From: DAOTTX01 sp034437515
Lineage (GTDB): Bacteria > Chloroflexota > Anaerolineae > Aggregatilineales > Phototrophicaceae
Direction: 5' to 3'
DNA length: 23,506 nt
NCBI GenBank assembly: GCA_034437515.1
Contig: DAOTTX010000315.1
Location: 1-23,506 of the forward strand
In this document: in pieces, positions 6,945 through 14,797 of the stretch
Layout of the letters: each line of letters begins with the position of its first letter
Position numbering within the stretch: the first letter of the stretch is position 1
Notes under the pieces: model-generated
Seen by the model: only the letters and a program-made list of their open reading frames with translations
What the model was told of the DNA's origin: nothing
Databases searched by the model: none
Program-made: the position numbers and the translations under genes

Positions 6945-8078
6945 TTAGGTCTTGTCTGCGCTGTTAGATGAATCAGAAGCGTCATCCTGCCAGAGCGGCA
7001 GCATGAATGAAAATGTTGTACCGACGCCTTCCGCGCTGTCGAACCACATTTTACCGTTCATCGCTTCGACCTCGTGCTTGCACAGGTATAAACTCAGCCC
7101 GTAACCAAACTCACCCATGATCTGTGGTTGTAGCGCCCGTTCAAACAGCGCAAACACACGATCATGCTCTGAGTCTCGGATGCCGTAGCCCTCGTCGGTG
7201 ATGTCGAATTGGGCGTTGCGCCCCTTGACGGTCACCGTAATTTTAATGGGCGTGGCTTTCATACTGTACATAATAGCATTTCGCAGAACGTCCTGCAAGA
7301 TGCGCGTAAGGTAGTAAGAGGACGCGACGACGGCGAGGTCATCGGGCAAATCTACCGTGATGCGCGAGCGATGGTCATGCGCATCTGTCTCCGGGTCAAC
7401 CAGGGTGATCTCGTCTAATTCTTCGATGAAATCTTCGATGTAGTTGGTCAGGTCGATCTCTCGGCGACGGTTGCGGGCGTTCTTGCGGGTTTGCCCGGTA
7501 CGGATGTATTCCAACCGTTCGAGCATTTTCATCAGGCGTTCGACGCGGTTCATGTGCAGGCCGATCAAACGGGTAAAGCCGCTGATCCGGCGGGCGAGTG
7601 TATCTACCCCCGCTTCGGCGTCACGATGTTTGATGGTCTGTCTGATCAGGTCAATGTGCCCCTGTGTGGAGGTGATGGCGTCTTTCATCTCCTCGCGGAA
7701 GCGATCTACCAGCGTGGTCACCGCAGACCAATCCGGCATTTCAAGCGTAATCATCAGGTGAACGTCGCCGCCCTCAGCGTGTACGGCCGCCGCCGAACAC
7801 GGGATGTGTTGCCCACGAAGAAAGGTATAAAACCGCACCGGACGGTCGGTTTCGAGGGCTTGCTTACGGACGTTCTCAATCATTTGATCGGGATTTTTGA
7901 CCGTCGCGTTGAAAAGGGTCGAAGCCGCCGCCCAGCCCTCCTTACGGATGGTTTCTATATCAGTACCGACGATGTGACGTGCGGTGAGGTTTTCGAGGAT
8001 GAGTCGTCCATCGTTATTGAAAATCAGGATGCCCTGTCCCAGGCCATCGAGTACGGTTCGAAGTTCGAGATTGGTCAT
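6945..8078 (-). CDS. Soluble PAS-like sensor kinase with degenerate H-box
   Basis: A 377-residue protein, if started at the ATG at 8078; an upstream in-frame TTG at 8111 falls inside a terminator T-run and is rejected. Residues about 3-115 resemble a PAS sensor (GQGILIFNNDGRLILEN). The HisKA-like helix at 125-145 aligns with the usual H-E-L-R-T-P-L-T-S-I-x-G-Y box, but Glu129 sits where the phospho-accepting His belongs (EEMKDAITSTQG). The HATPase domain looks intact: N267 in the N-box, DEGYGI (295-300), and G322-x-x-G325-x-G327. No membrane segment is seen, so it is cytoplasmic. No response regulator is adjacent. It may act as a pseudokinase, a partner for another kinase, or use a different residue; it may still bind ATP. 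The ribosome site is weak. Confidence 0.8.
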   Translation of the reverse strand: MTNLELRTVLDGLGQGILIFNNDGRLILENLTARHIVGTDIETIRKEGWAAASTLFNATVKNPDQMIENVRKQALETDRPVRFYTFLRGQHIPCSAAAVHAEGGDVHLMITLEMPDWSAVTTLVDRFREEMKDAITSTQGHIDLIRQTIKHRDAEAGVDTLARRISGFTRLIGLHMNRVERLMKMLERLEYIRTGQTRKNARNRRREIDLTNYIEDFIEELDEITLVDPETDAHDHRSRITVDLPDDLAVVASSYYLTRILQDVLRNAIMYSMKATPIKITVTVKGRNAQFDITDEGYGIRDSEHDRVFALFERALQPQIMGEFGYGLSLYLCKHEVEAMNGKMWFDSAEGVGTTFSFMLPLWQDDASDSSNSADKT

Positions 8079-8109
8079 GTCGCCGCCGTGTGTGCTGCAA
8101 CCGGATAAC

Positions 8110-8138
8110 AAAAAAGGAATGTGTCAAATCACATTCCT
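8110..8138 (-). terminator. Intrinsic terminator downstream of lysS
   Basis: On the minus strand a perfect 9-bp stem (8130-8138 with 8115-8123) and 6-nt loop are followed by TTTTTT. It is the best-formed terminator in the block, and lies 32 nt before the ATG of the next gene. A -10-like TACAAT (8143-8148, minus) lies directly upstream of the stem. Confidence 0.75.
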
Positions 8139-8216
8139 CCCTATTGTATCCCGTTTTTGCTCAAACGCTATTGATGTGTGGTTCTCGAATGGTTTGGAGC
8201 ATGTCTGATCTGTGTT

Positions 8217-9740
8217 TTACGTCCGCAGATGCGGGTAGATCAACACGTCACGGATGGAACGTTGGTCGGCTAGCAGCATCACCAGGCGATCCACACCCAT
8301 GCCAAAGCCGCCGTTGGGGGGCATCCCGTAGCGCATCGCCCGCAGATAATCCTCATCGAGCGGGGTGGCTTCGTCGTCGTCATCGGCGTAGAGCCGCCCC
8401 ATGTCGATGAAGCGTTTTTCCTGGTCACGGGGGTCGTTGAGTTCGGTGAAGGCGTTGCCCATTTCCATCCCGGCGATGAAGAATTCAAAGCGTTCGACGT
8501 GGAAGTCGTCGTAATCAACGCGCTTGGCGAACGGCGAAATATCACGCGGATAGTCGATCAAAAATGTTGGTTGGGTCAAATTCGGTTCGACGTACTTACT
8601 CAGCATATGGTCGATCATGCGTCCCCAGGTCGTACCAGGTGCGATCTTATCGCCGATGCCTTCCAGCGCGGCAGCGAGGGAAGCGGCGTCGGTGTGTGCC
8701 ATGTAGTCGATACCGCAACCGTCTTTGATCGCGTCTCGCAGCTTGAGCCGAGGCCAGGGCGGGCTGAAGTCGATTTCCTGCCCTTGATAATTGATCGTCG
8801 TGCTGCCATTGACTTTCTGCGAGGCGAAGGCGACCATACGCTCGGTGAGATCCATCACATCGTTGTAATCCGCATAGGCTTTGTAGAACTCGACCTGTGT
8901 AAACTCGGTGTTGTGCTTGTAGCTCACGCCTTCGTTGCGGAAGTCCCGCCCGATCTCGTAGACCGCGTCGTACCCGCCGACCAGCAAGCGTTTGAGATAC
9001 AACTCAAAGCTGATGCGCAGGAAAAGTTGTTGGTCAAGCTGATTGTGGTGTGTTTCAAATGGCCTCGCCGCGGCACCGCCATAGATCGGTTGTAAGATCG
9101 GCGTCTCGACTTCGAGGAAGTCCTCATCATCGAGGAACTGCCGGATGGCGTTGAGGGTGCGCGTGCGCTTACGGAAGACCTCGCGCACCTCGGTATTCAC
9201 GGCGAGGTCGGCGTAACGCTGGCGATAGCGTGTCTCTTTGTCGGTAAACTCACCATGTTCGATCACCGTGCCGTCGTCCTGAACCTCACGCTTAATCACC
9301 GGCAGCGGACTCAGTGCTTTGCTCAGTAACTTGAGGTCGTTCACGCGCACGCTGACCTCCCCGGCGCGGGTACGCATCATGGTACCGGTGGCCTGCACGA
9401 AGTCGTCCATGTCGATCAGCTTTTCTTTGATCGCCCTGTAGACGGTTTCGTCCATGTCGTTGATGCGCAGGAAAAGCTGCACTCTGCCGGTCTCGTCTTC
9501 GATGTGCATAAAGGTGACTTTGCCCTTGATGTTGGCGCGGCGAATGCGCCCGGCGACGGTCACGGTGAAGTCGTTGGCGGTTGCCGCGTCTTCGGCTTCG
9601 GCCTTCTCAAACGCGGCGATCGCCTGCGCGGTGGTATGGGTGCGCTGTGCCCGGCGCGGGTAGAGTTCCATGCCGAATTCTTTTTCCAGGCGTTCGGCTT
9701 TTTCCAGACGTTCTTGTTCAAGTTTGTTCGGCTGCCACAT
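8217..9740 (-). CDS. lysS: Lysyl-tRNA synthetase, class II
   Basis: Charges tRNA-Lys with lysine in the cytoplasm. The 507-residue length is normal. An N-terminal OB-fold anticodon-binding domain spans about residues 56-145 (VAGRIRRAN, FMHIEDETGRVQLF), then RYRQRYADL, motif 1 region LEVETP (209-214), motif 2 FRNEGVSYKHNTEF (267-280) and C-terminal motif 3 GFGMGVDRLVMLL ending SIRDVLIYPHLR. All hallmark residues of bacterial class II LysRS are visible. The ATG at 9740 has only a weak AAGAGAA-type ribosome site. It lies downstream of greA in the same direction with a hairpin between, 31 nt before the start, and is followed by a strong terminator. Confidence 0.97.
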   Translation of the reverse strand: MWQPNKLEQERLEKAERLEKEFGMELYPRRAQRTHTTAQAIAAFEKAEAEDAATANDFTVTVAGRIRRANIKGKVTFMHIEDETGRVQLFLRINDMDETVYRAIKEKLIDMDDFVQATGTMMRTRAGEVSVRVNDLKLLSKALSPLPVIKREVQDDGTVIEHGEFTDKETRYRQRYADLAVNTEVREVFRKRTRTLNAIRQFLDDEDFLEVETPILQPIYGGAAARPFETHHNQLDQQLFLRISFELYLKRLLVGGYDAVYEIGRDFRNEGVSYKHNTEFTQVEFYKAYADYNDVMDLTERMVAFASQKVNGSTTINYQGQEIDFSPPWPRLKLRDAIKDGCGIDYMAHTDAASLAAALEGIGDKIAPGTTWGRMIDHMLSKYVEPNLTQPTFLIDYPRDISPFAKRVDYDDFHVERFEFFIAGMEMGNAFTELNDPRDQEKRFIDMGRLYADDDDEATPLDEDYLRAMRYGMPPNGGFGMGVDRLVMLLADQRSIRDVLIYPHLRT

Positions 9741-9763
9741 GCTCTATTCTCTTGCTAGATGAT

Positions 9764-9800
9764 AAACAAATCAGGGGCGCTTTTTGGATGAGCGCCCCTG
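9764..9800 (-). terminator. Hairpin between greA and lysS, probable terminator
   Basis: A perfect 10-bp GC-rich stem (9791-9800 with 9772-9781) with a 9-nt loop; on the minus strand it is followed by ATTTGTTT. The tail is interrupted, so termination may be partial, allowing lysS to be read from greA. An extended -10-like TGGCATAAT (9802-9810, minus) abuts the stem. Confidence 0.6.
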
Positions 9801-9841
9801 CATTATGCCACAACGGGATAAGTGCTTCATTGGCAAGCGAC

Positions 9842-10315
9842 TTACTTGATGCGCTTCACCCTAAAGACGATCTCACCGTCCGGCGCATTGACCTTGACCC
9901 TAGCACCCACCTTCGCACCCATCAGCGCCTTACCGAGCGGGCTTTTCGTGGAAATCTTGCCTTCGCTGGGGTTGGCCTCCGCAGAGCCGACCAGATGGTA
10001 GGTTTCTTCATCTCTGGTGCCTTTCTCCACTATGGTGACCCAGGCACCAGGGGTGACGGAGTCGCGTTCGACGTTTTCTTCGAGCAATTCCGCCGCACGT
10101 AGGATGCTTTCCAGCCGGATGATCTCGCCTTCGACGAAAGCCTGCTCGTTCTTGGCGTCCTCATACTCGGAGTTTTCCGTGAGGTCACCGCCTTCTTCGA
10201 GTGCCTGCCGCAGACGCTCCGCGACCTGGGGCCGGCGTACCTCGTAGAGCTTGGTCAGCCGCTTCTGGAGCTTCCGCATCCCTTCCTGGGTGAGATATTG
10301 AGGTTGGTCAACCAT
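9842..10315 (-). CDS. greA: Transcription elongation factor GreA
   Basis: Rescues backtracked RNA polymerase by stimulating transcript cleavage in the secondary channel. The 157 residues match the family norm of about 158. An N-terminal coiled coil (about 8-78) carries the acidic tip GGDLTENSEYEDAK with Asp44 and Glu47 at the Mg-coordinating positions, and the C-terminal FKBP-like domain includes VGSAEANP and ISTKSPLGKALMG. A longer frame reaches 10348, but the ATG at 10315 is chosen because GAGGAG lies 8 nt upstream and the protein then begins as usual (YLTQEGMRKLQ). A promoter candidate and a hairpin followed by T5 lie in the leader, suggesting control by attenuation. Confidence 0.96.
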   Translation of the reverse strand: MVDQPQYLTQEGMRKLQKRLTKLYEVRRPQVAERLRQALEEGGDLTENSEYEDAKNEQAFVEGEIIRLESILRAAELLEENVERDSVTPGAWVTIVEKGTRDEETYHLVGSAEANPSEGKISTKSPLGKALMGAKVGARVKVNAPDGEIVFRVKRIK

Positions 10316-10338
10316 AATCCAAGCTCCTCGTGTTGAGT

Positions 10339-10363
10339 AAAAAGACACAGGCTGTGCTGTGTC
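10339..10363 (-). promoter_or_regulatory. Terminator-like hairpin in the greA leader (possible attenuator)
   Basis: On the minus strand GACACAG and CTGTGTC (10357-10363 and 10344-10350) form a perfect 7-bp stem with a 6-nt loop, followed directly by TTTTT (10339-10343). It lies between the promoter candidate and the GAGGAG of greA. It could attenuate greA, or terminate the upstream kinase transcript. Confidence 0.5.
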
Positions 10364-10396
10364 GTTGTTCGATGATTTCGAATTTTGCTTCGCCGC

Positions 10397-10425
10397 ACTC
10401 TATCATGAAATGCGAAGATTGTAAA
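10397..10425 (-). promoter_or_regulatory. Candidate greA promoter
   Basis: On the minus strand TTTACA (10420-10425) and TAGAGT (10397-10402) are 17 bp apart, in the AT-rich gap between the kinase stop and greA. Confidence 0.45.
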
Positions 10426-10506
10426 GTAATATCACAGTATTAGCTGTGGTAAGACTTCCGCAGATTGTGATTACCGTAAGGGTTGAATGTCAATTGCCGT
10501 GTTTGC

Positions 10507-11409
10507 TTACGTCATCCCTGCCATTTTGATCGTAAACGTGGTGCCTTCGTCGGGAGTGCTTTCCACATGAACTTCAGCATCGACCAATTCGAGCAACCCG
10601 TAAGCGATAGGGATGCCCAGTCCGCTGCCTTTATGCGCCCGGATGACATCGCTATCCGCCCGGTAGTAAAGCTCACCAAGACGTGCAATTTCTTCCTCGC
10701 TCATGCCGATGCCGTTGTCACTGATGGTCACGACGAGCACGTCACCGTCGGCGCTGCCGGTGACGGTGACCTTGCCTTCGCCTTCAGGTGAATAGCGTAG
10801 GCCATTCTCGATCAACTTGTACAGCGCATGGGCAAAGTGATCGCCATCGGTGGTGAGCAGGGGCAAGCCCTGTGGCACGTCGAACTCAAGCTGACGGTTC
10901 AGTTCTTTTGCGATAGGCCGGGACTTTTTCTCCGCGATCTGCGCGATGTTCTTGAACATATCCATCTTCTTGTTGACGGGTAGCATCCCCGCACGGAGCT
11001 TGTTGATGTAGCTCATGTCAGAAATCAGGCTTTCCATCCGGCGGGAATTATTGCGGATTACGTGCATCAATTGCTGCTGCATATCGGTCAAGTCACCGGA
11101 CATTTCCTGGTTGACCATCATATCCGAATAGCCGCGAATGCTGGTCATCGGGGTGCGTAATTCGTGGATGGCAGTTTTCAAGAACTCGGCGTTTTCGACC
11201 ATAATCTCACCAGCATCACCACCGCCGAGGGCGGCCTGCTGCTTGACAACACTGAGTTCCTCGGCGGCTTCTTTTTCGGCCTCCGCAAACGCCTCCTGGA
11301 TCGCTTCTACCTGACCGGGAAGTCGTACCGGGATGATCGCGCCGGTTTTCGCCGCTTCAAGTAGTTCATCGAGCTGGGCTTTTGCGCGTTCCATCGCTTC
11401 ATTTGCCAT
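10507..11409 (-). CDS. Soluble histidine kinase with coiled-coil N-terminus
   Basis: A 300-residue protein when started at the ATG at 11409, which has AGGAG 6 nt upstream; the frame extends further but without support. Residues 1-60 are Ala/Glu-rich and probably coiled coil, with no recognisable sensor domain or membrane helix. The HisKA box IHELRTPMTSIRGY places the phospho-acceptor at His82. The HATPase domain shows N202 (LIENGLRYSP), DNGIG (231-235) and GSGLGI (261-266). It autophosphorylates and should pass phosphate to a response regulator encoded elsewhere. The start overlaps the end of the LmbE-family gene by 11 bp, so the two are probably translationally coupled. It is the last gene of the tightly packed block before greA. 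Confidence 0.9.
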   Translation of the reverse strand: MANEAMERAKAQLDELLEAAKTGAIIPVRLPGQVEAIQEAFAEAEKEAAEELSVVKQQAALGGGDAGEIMVENAEFLKTAIHELRTPMTSIRGYSDMMVNQEMSGDLTDMQQQLMHVIRNNSRRMESLISDMSYINKLRAGMLPVNKKMDMFKNIAQIAEKKSRPIAKELNRQLEFDVPQGLPLLTTDGDHFAHALYKLIENGLRYSPEGEGKVTVTGSADGDVLVVTISDNGIGMSEEEIARLGELYYRADSDVIRAHKGSGLGIPIAYGLLELVDAEVHVESTPDEGTTFTIKMAGMT

Positions 11410-12187
11410 AGGAGTCTCCTGCTGGGGAATATTGCCAGTAACGTTCAGCCAGAATGCCTTCACCGATGCGAGTCATGTATTGATAGAGGCGATCTTTCAT
11501 CGTGTTGGCATCCGGCCAGAAGGTACTAAGTTGAGATTCGTACCGTTGAAAGGCACGCACCTTCGCTTCGTAGTCGTCGATGCTGATGGTATAGGTCACC
11601 ATTTGGAGTGCGTCGCTGAAGTCAAACGCATCGAGCGTCTGGTGGGCGTTCATCGGGTTTTCGTCATAGGGGTAATCGGCGTAAAAGAGCAACTTTATGT
11701 CCGGTCTCTGTTCGGTCAGTCGCAGCGCCCAATCTCGCACCAGGCAGTGATCGACATGATTGCCGATTGCCAGCGGCGCATACAACCGTTTCGTCCCTGG
11801 CACCGGGAGGTCGGTAAGCCGCTGCTGCGTCGGGTCCTGCGGGTGGATGGAGCCGAAGATGTCATCATCGCCGTCGGGGTAGAGGCCGGTGCCGTCCGGC
11901 GCGGTGCGATAGACACAATCGGGTAGGTTCAAATAGATGGCCTCCGCGCCCAGGCAGTCGAGCGCGTCCCGGTCTTCCGAACGGCGGTGCGGCATCGGAT
12001 TTTCCCCCGCTGCCCAGCGAGTGTGTAACTCGCGCACCAGCGGTGTATCCGGCAGGGGAGCAGGTGGGTCACCCGCCATCACGTTGACGACGGTGACGTG
12101 CTCTTGCTGATAACTGAGCCGGTGAATGGTCCCGCCGCAGCTAAAGACCACATCATCGAGATGAGGTGAGAGGAAAACGTGCGTCAA
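11399..12187 (-). CDS. LmbE/PIG-L family zinc-dependent N-deacetylase-like protein
   Basis: A 262-residue protein with the family signature SPHLDDVVFSCGG (His9, Asp11, Asp12) near the N-terminus, a RRSED motif (about 68-72) and NHVDH (143-147), whose His147 completes the zinc site. Relatives remove N-acetyl groups from GlcNAc-type sugars in mycothiol, bacillithiol, GPI or antibiotic pathways; the substrate here is not evident. The start is TTG, lying one base after the TAA of the upstream GAF kinase, with GGAG inside that gene's last codons. This implies translational coupling. Cytoplasmic. Its position between two histidine kinases, coupled to both, is unusual and does not suggest a known pathway. 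Confidence 0.88.
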   Translation of the reverse strand: MTHVFLSPHLDDVVFSCGGTIHRLSYQQEHVTVVNVMAGDPPAPLPDTPLVRELHTRWAAGENPMPHRRSEDRDALDCLGAEAIYLNLPDCVYRTAPDGTGLYPDGDDDIFGSIHPQDPTQQRLTDLPVPGTKRLYAPLAIGNHVDHCLVRDWALRLTEQRPDIKLLFYADYPYDENPMNAHQTLDAFDFSDALQMVTYTISIDDYEAKVRAFQRYESQLSTFWPDANTMKDRLYQYMTRIGEGILAERYWQYSPAGDSYGK

Positions 12188-12188
12188 C

Positions 12189-14030
12189 TTATCGACTCTC
12201 CGCTGTGGCTACGCTAAAAGTAAAGGTGCTGCCCTCGCCGGGGGCGCTCTTGATCTGGATGCGATCTCCCATTTGTTCGATCAAGCGGCTGGTGATTGAA
12301 AAACCCAACCCCGTCCCCGGTTGGGCGCGGGTGAAATCGTCCTCGGCGCGCCAGAATTTCGTGCCGAGCATAGACAGGGCTTTCTCACTTAGACCGATGC
12401 CAGTATCCGCGATGTTGAACTCGACCCGTCCGGTGGGCAGTTGCCGTACACTCAGGGTGATCGTGCCGCCGTCGGGTGTGTATTTGTAGGCATTGCTGAC
12501 GAGATTGGTCAACACTTGCAGCAGCCGGTAATAATCTACATAGAGATCGGGCAAATTCGATTCGATCTTTTCGACCCAGATGTGGTCACGCTCCTGAAAT
12601 TGGGGCAGCGTGCTGTCTTTCACCGCCTGCACAACCTCATTAACCGAGGTGCGTGTTTCTTCCATGAAGAAATGACCGCTCTCGATACGGCTGATGTCTG
12701 CCAGGTCGGAAACGAGTATCTCCATACGATTGACCGTATCACGGATGCGGCGTAGGAAATCTTCCTGCCGGTCGCTCAGCGAGCCTTGCATCAGCATCAG
12801 TTCCGCATAGCCTTTAATGCCGGTCATCGGTGCTTTGAGGTCATGCGCGACGATGCCGACGAACTCACTCTTGGCATTGTCCGCTTCCTGTACGGCGGCG
12901 TAGAGCCGGGCGTTTTCGATGGTGACGGCGGCACGCGCCATCACGCGCTCCACGATGTCCTTTTGTTCTTCGGTGAAGGAGCCGTCCTCGCGTACCAGCA
13001 CCACCGCGCCGATCACCTCTTGATCTCGACGGATGGGGACGGCGAACACACTCCCGTGTATGCCGAAATCATCTTGTTCGGCCCTGCCGCGCCGGATAGC
13101 CTTGCTGGAAACGGGATAGGCCGCGTCCAGCAGATGGGGATGATCTTCTTCTTCGGTGAGGCCGTAATGGGCGACCGCGATCAAATGTGGTGGTACGTTT
13201 TCGATCAAGCCGATATGCCCGACCGTCGAGCCGGAAAGCCGGCACGCCCATTCCAGCGTGAACTCTATCGCCTTGTCAGCGTCGAGCGTTTCGTTGAGCA
13301 ATAAGTCAATCCGCCGGAGCTGTCGCAACTGCTCCACCCGCCGGGTGAGTTCTTCGTCGGTCTCGCTGAACAGCAGCGCATTATCCAGCGCAATTGCCGC
13401 CTGTGCGGAGAACGCTTCAATCGCGGCGAGGTCTTCCTCGTTGAACAACCCCGCCAGTGCACGGCTATCCACGTAGATCACGCCGATCACACTGCCGCGT
13501 GCCCGCAGTGGTGCCGCCATCACACTCCGTAAGGACTGCGCCACGATGCTGGCTTGACCGGCAAAACGTGGATCTTCGGCGGCGTTGGTGGTCAGCAGAG
13601 CTTGTTCGGTATCCAACACCTGATTGGTCACCGTGCGGCTGAACTTAAAGTTCTCACTGGTGAGGGTTTGCTGGTCAAGGTTGCGTGCGGCTTTGACCGT
13701 CAGGCCGCCGTCGTCGTCGCGCAGCATCAAGAAGCCGCGTTCCGCGCCGGTCAGTTGGATGATCGCGTCCATGACTTGATCGAGCACGGTCTGTAAGTCC
13801 AACGAGGAGCCGAGCACCCGGCTGACGTTGTATAGCGCCTCGAAGCGTGCGCTGTGATCTTGCGACTTTTGTTCCTGCCCGACGCGATCCAGCAGGTTAT
13901 CGAGCTTGTCGATTTGCTTGGAGAGGAAGTCGTTGTTGAGGCGACCACCCTTCAACTGGCTGCGCAGCAAACCCAGGTTATGCCGCATGTTGACGACTTC
14001 TAGTTCCGTCACCGGCTTATCGTTACTCAT
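12189..14030 (-). CDS. Soluble GAF-GAF sensor histidine kinase
   Basis: A 613-residue cytoplasmic kinase. An N-terminal helix/coiled coil (1-65) leads into GAF1 (about 76-216; AERGFLML, SVMAAPL, GVIYVDSR) and GAF2 (about 249-378; SVFAVPI, VIGAVVLV), then a HisKA box VAHDLKAPMTGIKGY with His396, and an HATPase domain with N513, DTGIG (542-546) and GTGLGF (572-577). GAF domains may bind small ligands or chromophores; no Cys typical of a bilin site is apparent. Its ATG overlaps the stop of the endonuclease III gene in an ATGA, with GAGG 8 nt upstream. No receiver or output domain is fused and no response regulator is nearby. Confidence 0.93.
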   Translation of the reverse strand: MSNDKPVTELEVVNMRHNLGLLRSQLKGGRLNNDFLSKQIDKLDNLLDRVGQEQKSQDHSARFEALYNVSRVLGSSLDLQTVLDQVMDAIIQLTGAERGFLMLRDDDGGLTVKAARNLDQQTLTSENFKFSRTVTNQVLDTEQALLTTNAAEDPRFAGQASIVAQSLRSVMAAPLRARGSVIGVIYVDSRALAGLFNEEDLAAIEAFSAQAAIALDNALLFSETDEELTRRVEQLRQLRRIDLLLNETLDADKAIEFTLEWACRLSGSTVGHIGLIENVPPHLIAVAHYGLTEEEDHPHLLDAAYPVSSKAIRRGRAEQDDFGIHGSVFAVPIRRDQEVIGAVVLVREDGSFTEEQKDIVERVMARAAVTIENARLYAAVQEADNAKSEFVGIVAHDLKAPMTGIKGYAELMLMQGSLSDRQEDFLRRIRDTVNRMEILVSDLADISRIESGHFFMEETRTSVNEVVQAVKDSTLPQFQERDHIWVEKIESNLPDLYVDYYRLLQVLTNLVSNAYKYTPDGGTITLSVRQLPTGRVEFNIADTGIGLSEKALSMLGTKFWRAEDDFTRAQPGTGLGFSITSRLIEQMGDRIQIKSAPGEGSTFTFSVATAESR

Positions 14031-14746
14031 GGTTTATCCTCACCGCTCAGTTTGATGAAGTAATCACAATGTTCGGTCAGTGGGCAGCGTTCACAGTGTG
14101 GGGTGCGGGCGTTGCAGGTGTCGCGCCCATGCCGGATCAAATAGATATGAAACGCGAAGTAATCCTTCGGCGGCACGATGGCTTCCATGACAGGATGTGC
14201 TTTGTCCGCGCTGGTTTTCTCCGGCAGAAAGCCGATCCGCTTGCCCACGCGATGCACATGCGTATCAACCGGGAAGGCGGGCATATCATAGGCGAAGCAC
14301 AGCACGATGGCGGCAGTCTTAGGGCCGATGCCTTTGATCTGCGTCAGCCAATCTTTGGCCTCTTGCGCGGTCATGTCCTGCAAAAAGTCGATACTATACT
14401 CGCCGCGCTCCTCGTAGATGGTACGCAGCGCGTTCTGGATGCGCGGAGCCTTCTGGTTGGCTAACCCGGCGGGGCGAATAGTGTCGATCACCTCACCGGT
14501 GGGGGCATCGACCACATCCTGCCAGGTTGGGTAGCGGTCTTTCAACGCGCTAAAGCCGCGATCTCGATTGGTGTCGTTGGTGTTCTGGCTGAGGATGCAG
14601 CTTACCAGTTCGTTTACCCCATCCTGACCGCGTGACCAGTCGAGGTCGCCGTAAATTTCCCGCAGCGCCTTTGCGACGGGTGCATACTTCGCCTGTCGCC
14701 TTTCAAAGTCATCGATGCTTTCTATAAGTTCATTATTGTTCGTCAT
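14027..14746 (-). CDS. nth: Endonuclease III-like DNA glycosylase with [4Fe-4S] cluster
   Basis: Base-excision repair enzyme of the HhH-GPD family, removing oxidised pyrimidines and cutting the abasic site. Of 239 residues, the helix-hairpin-helix reads IKGIGPKTA with Lys143 at the Schiff-base lysine position, and VDTHVHRV gives catalytic Asp161. Four cysteines (211, 218, 221, 227) have the canonical C-x6-C-x2-C-x5-C spacing of the cluster loop. LSQNTND (52-58) replaces the usual LSAQT-type segment. It has no strong ribosome site; the stop overlaps the GAF kinase start by 4 bp, so repair and signalling genes are coupled here. It may differ from classical Nth in substrate range. Confidence 0.9.
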   Translation of the reverse strand: MTNNNELIESIDDFERRQAKYAPVAKALREIYGDLDWSRGQDGVNELVSCILSQNTNDTNRDRGFSALKDRYPTWQDVVDAPTGEVIDTIRPAGLANQKAPRIQNALRTIYEERGEYSIDFLQDMTAQEAKDWLTQIKGIGPKTAAIVLCFAYDMPAFPVDTHVHRVGKRIGFLPEKTSADKAHPVMEAIVPPKDYFAFHIYLIRHGRDTCNARTPHCERCPLTEHCDYFIKLSGEDKP

Positions 14747-14797
14747 AGCTTAATTCTAAGGTCACTCTATCCCCATAGCAAGTGAGGTATGCATTTC

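Noticed and set aside
8079..8111. N-terminal extension of the PAS-like kinase starting LSGC, resembling a lipobox
   Set aside because: It starts in the T-run of the lysS terminator and lacks the positive and hydrophobic regions of a signal peptide; the ATG at 8078 is better.
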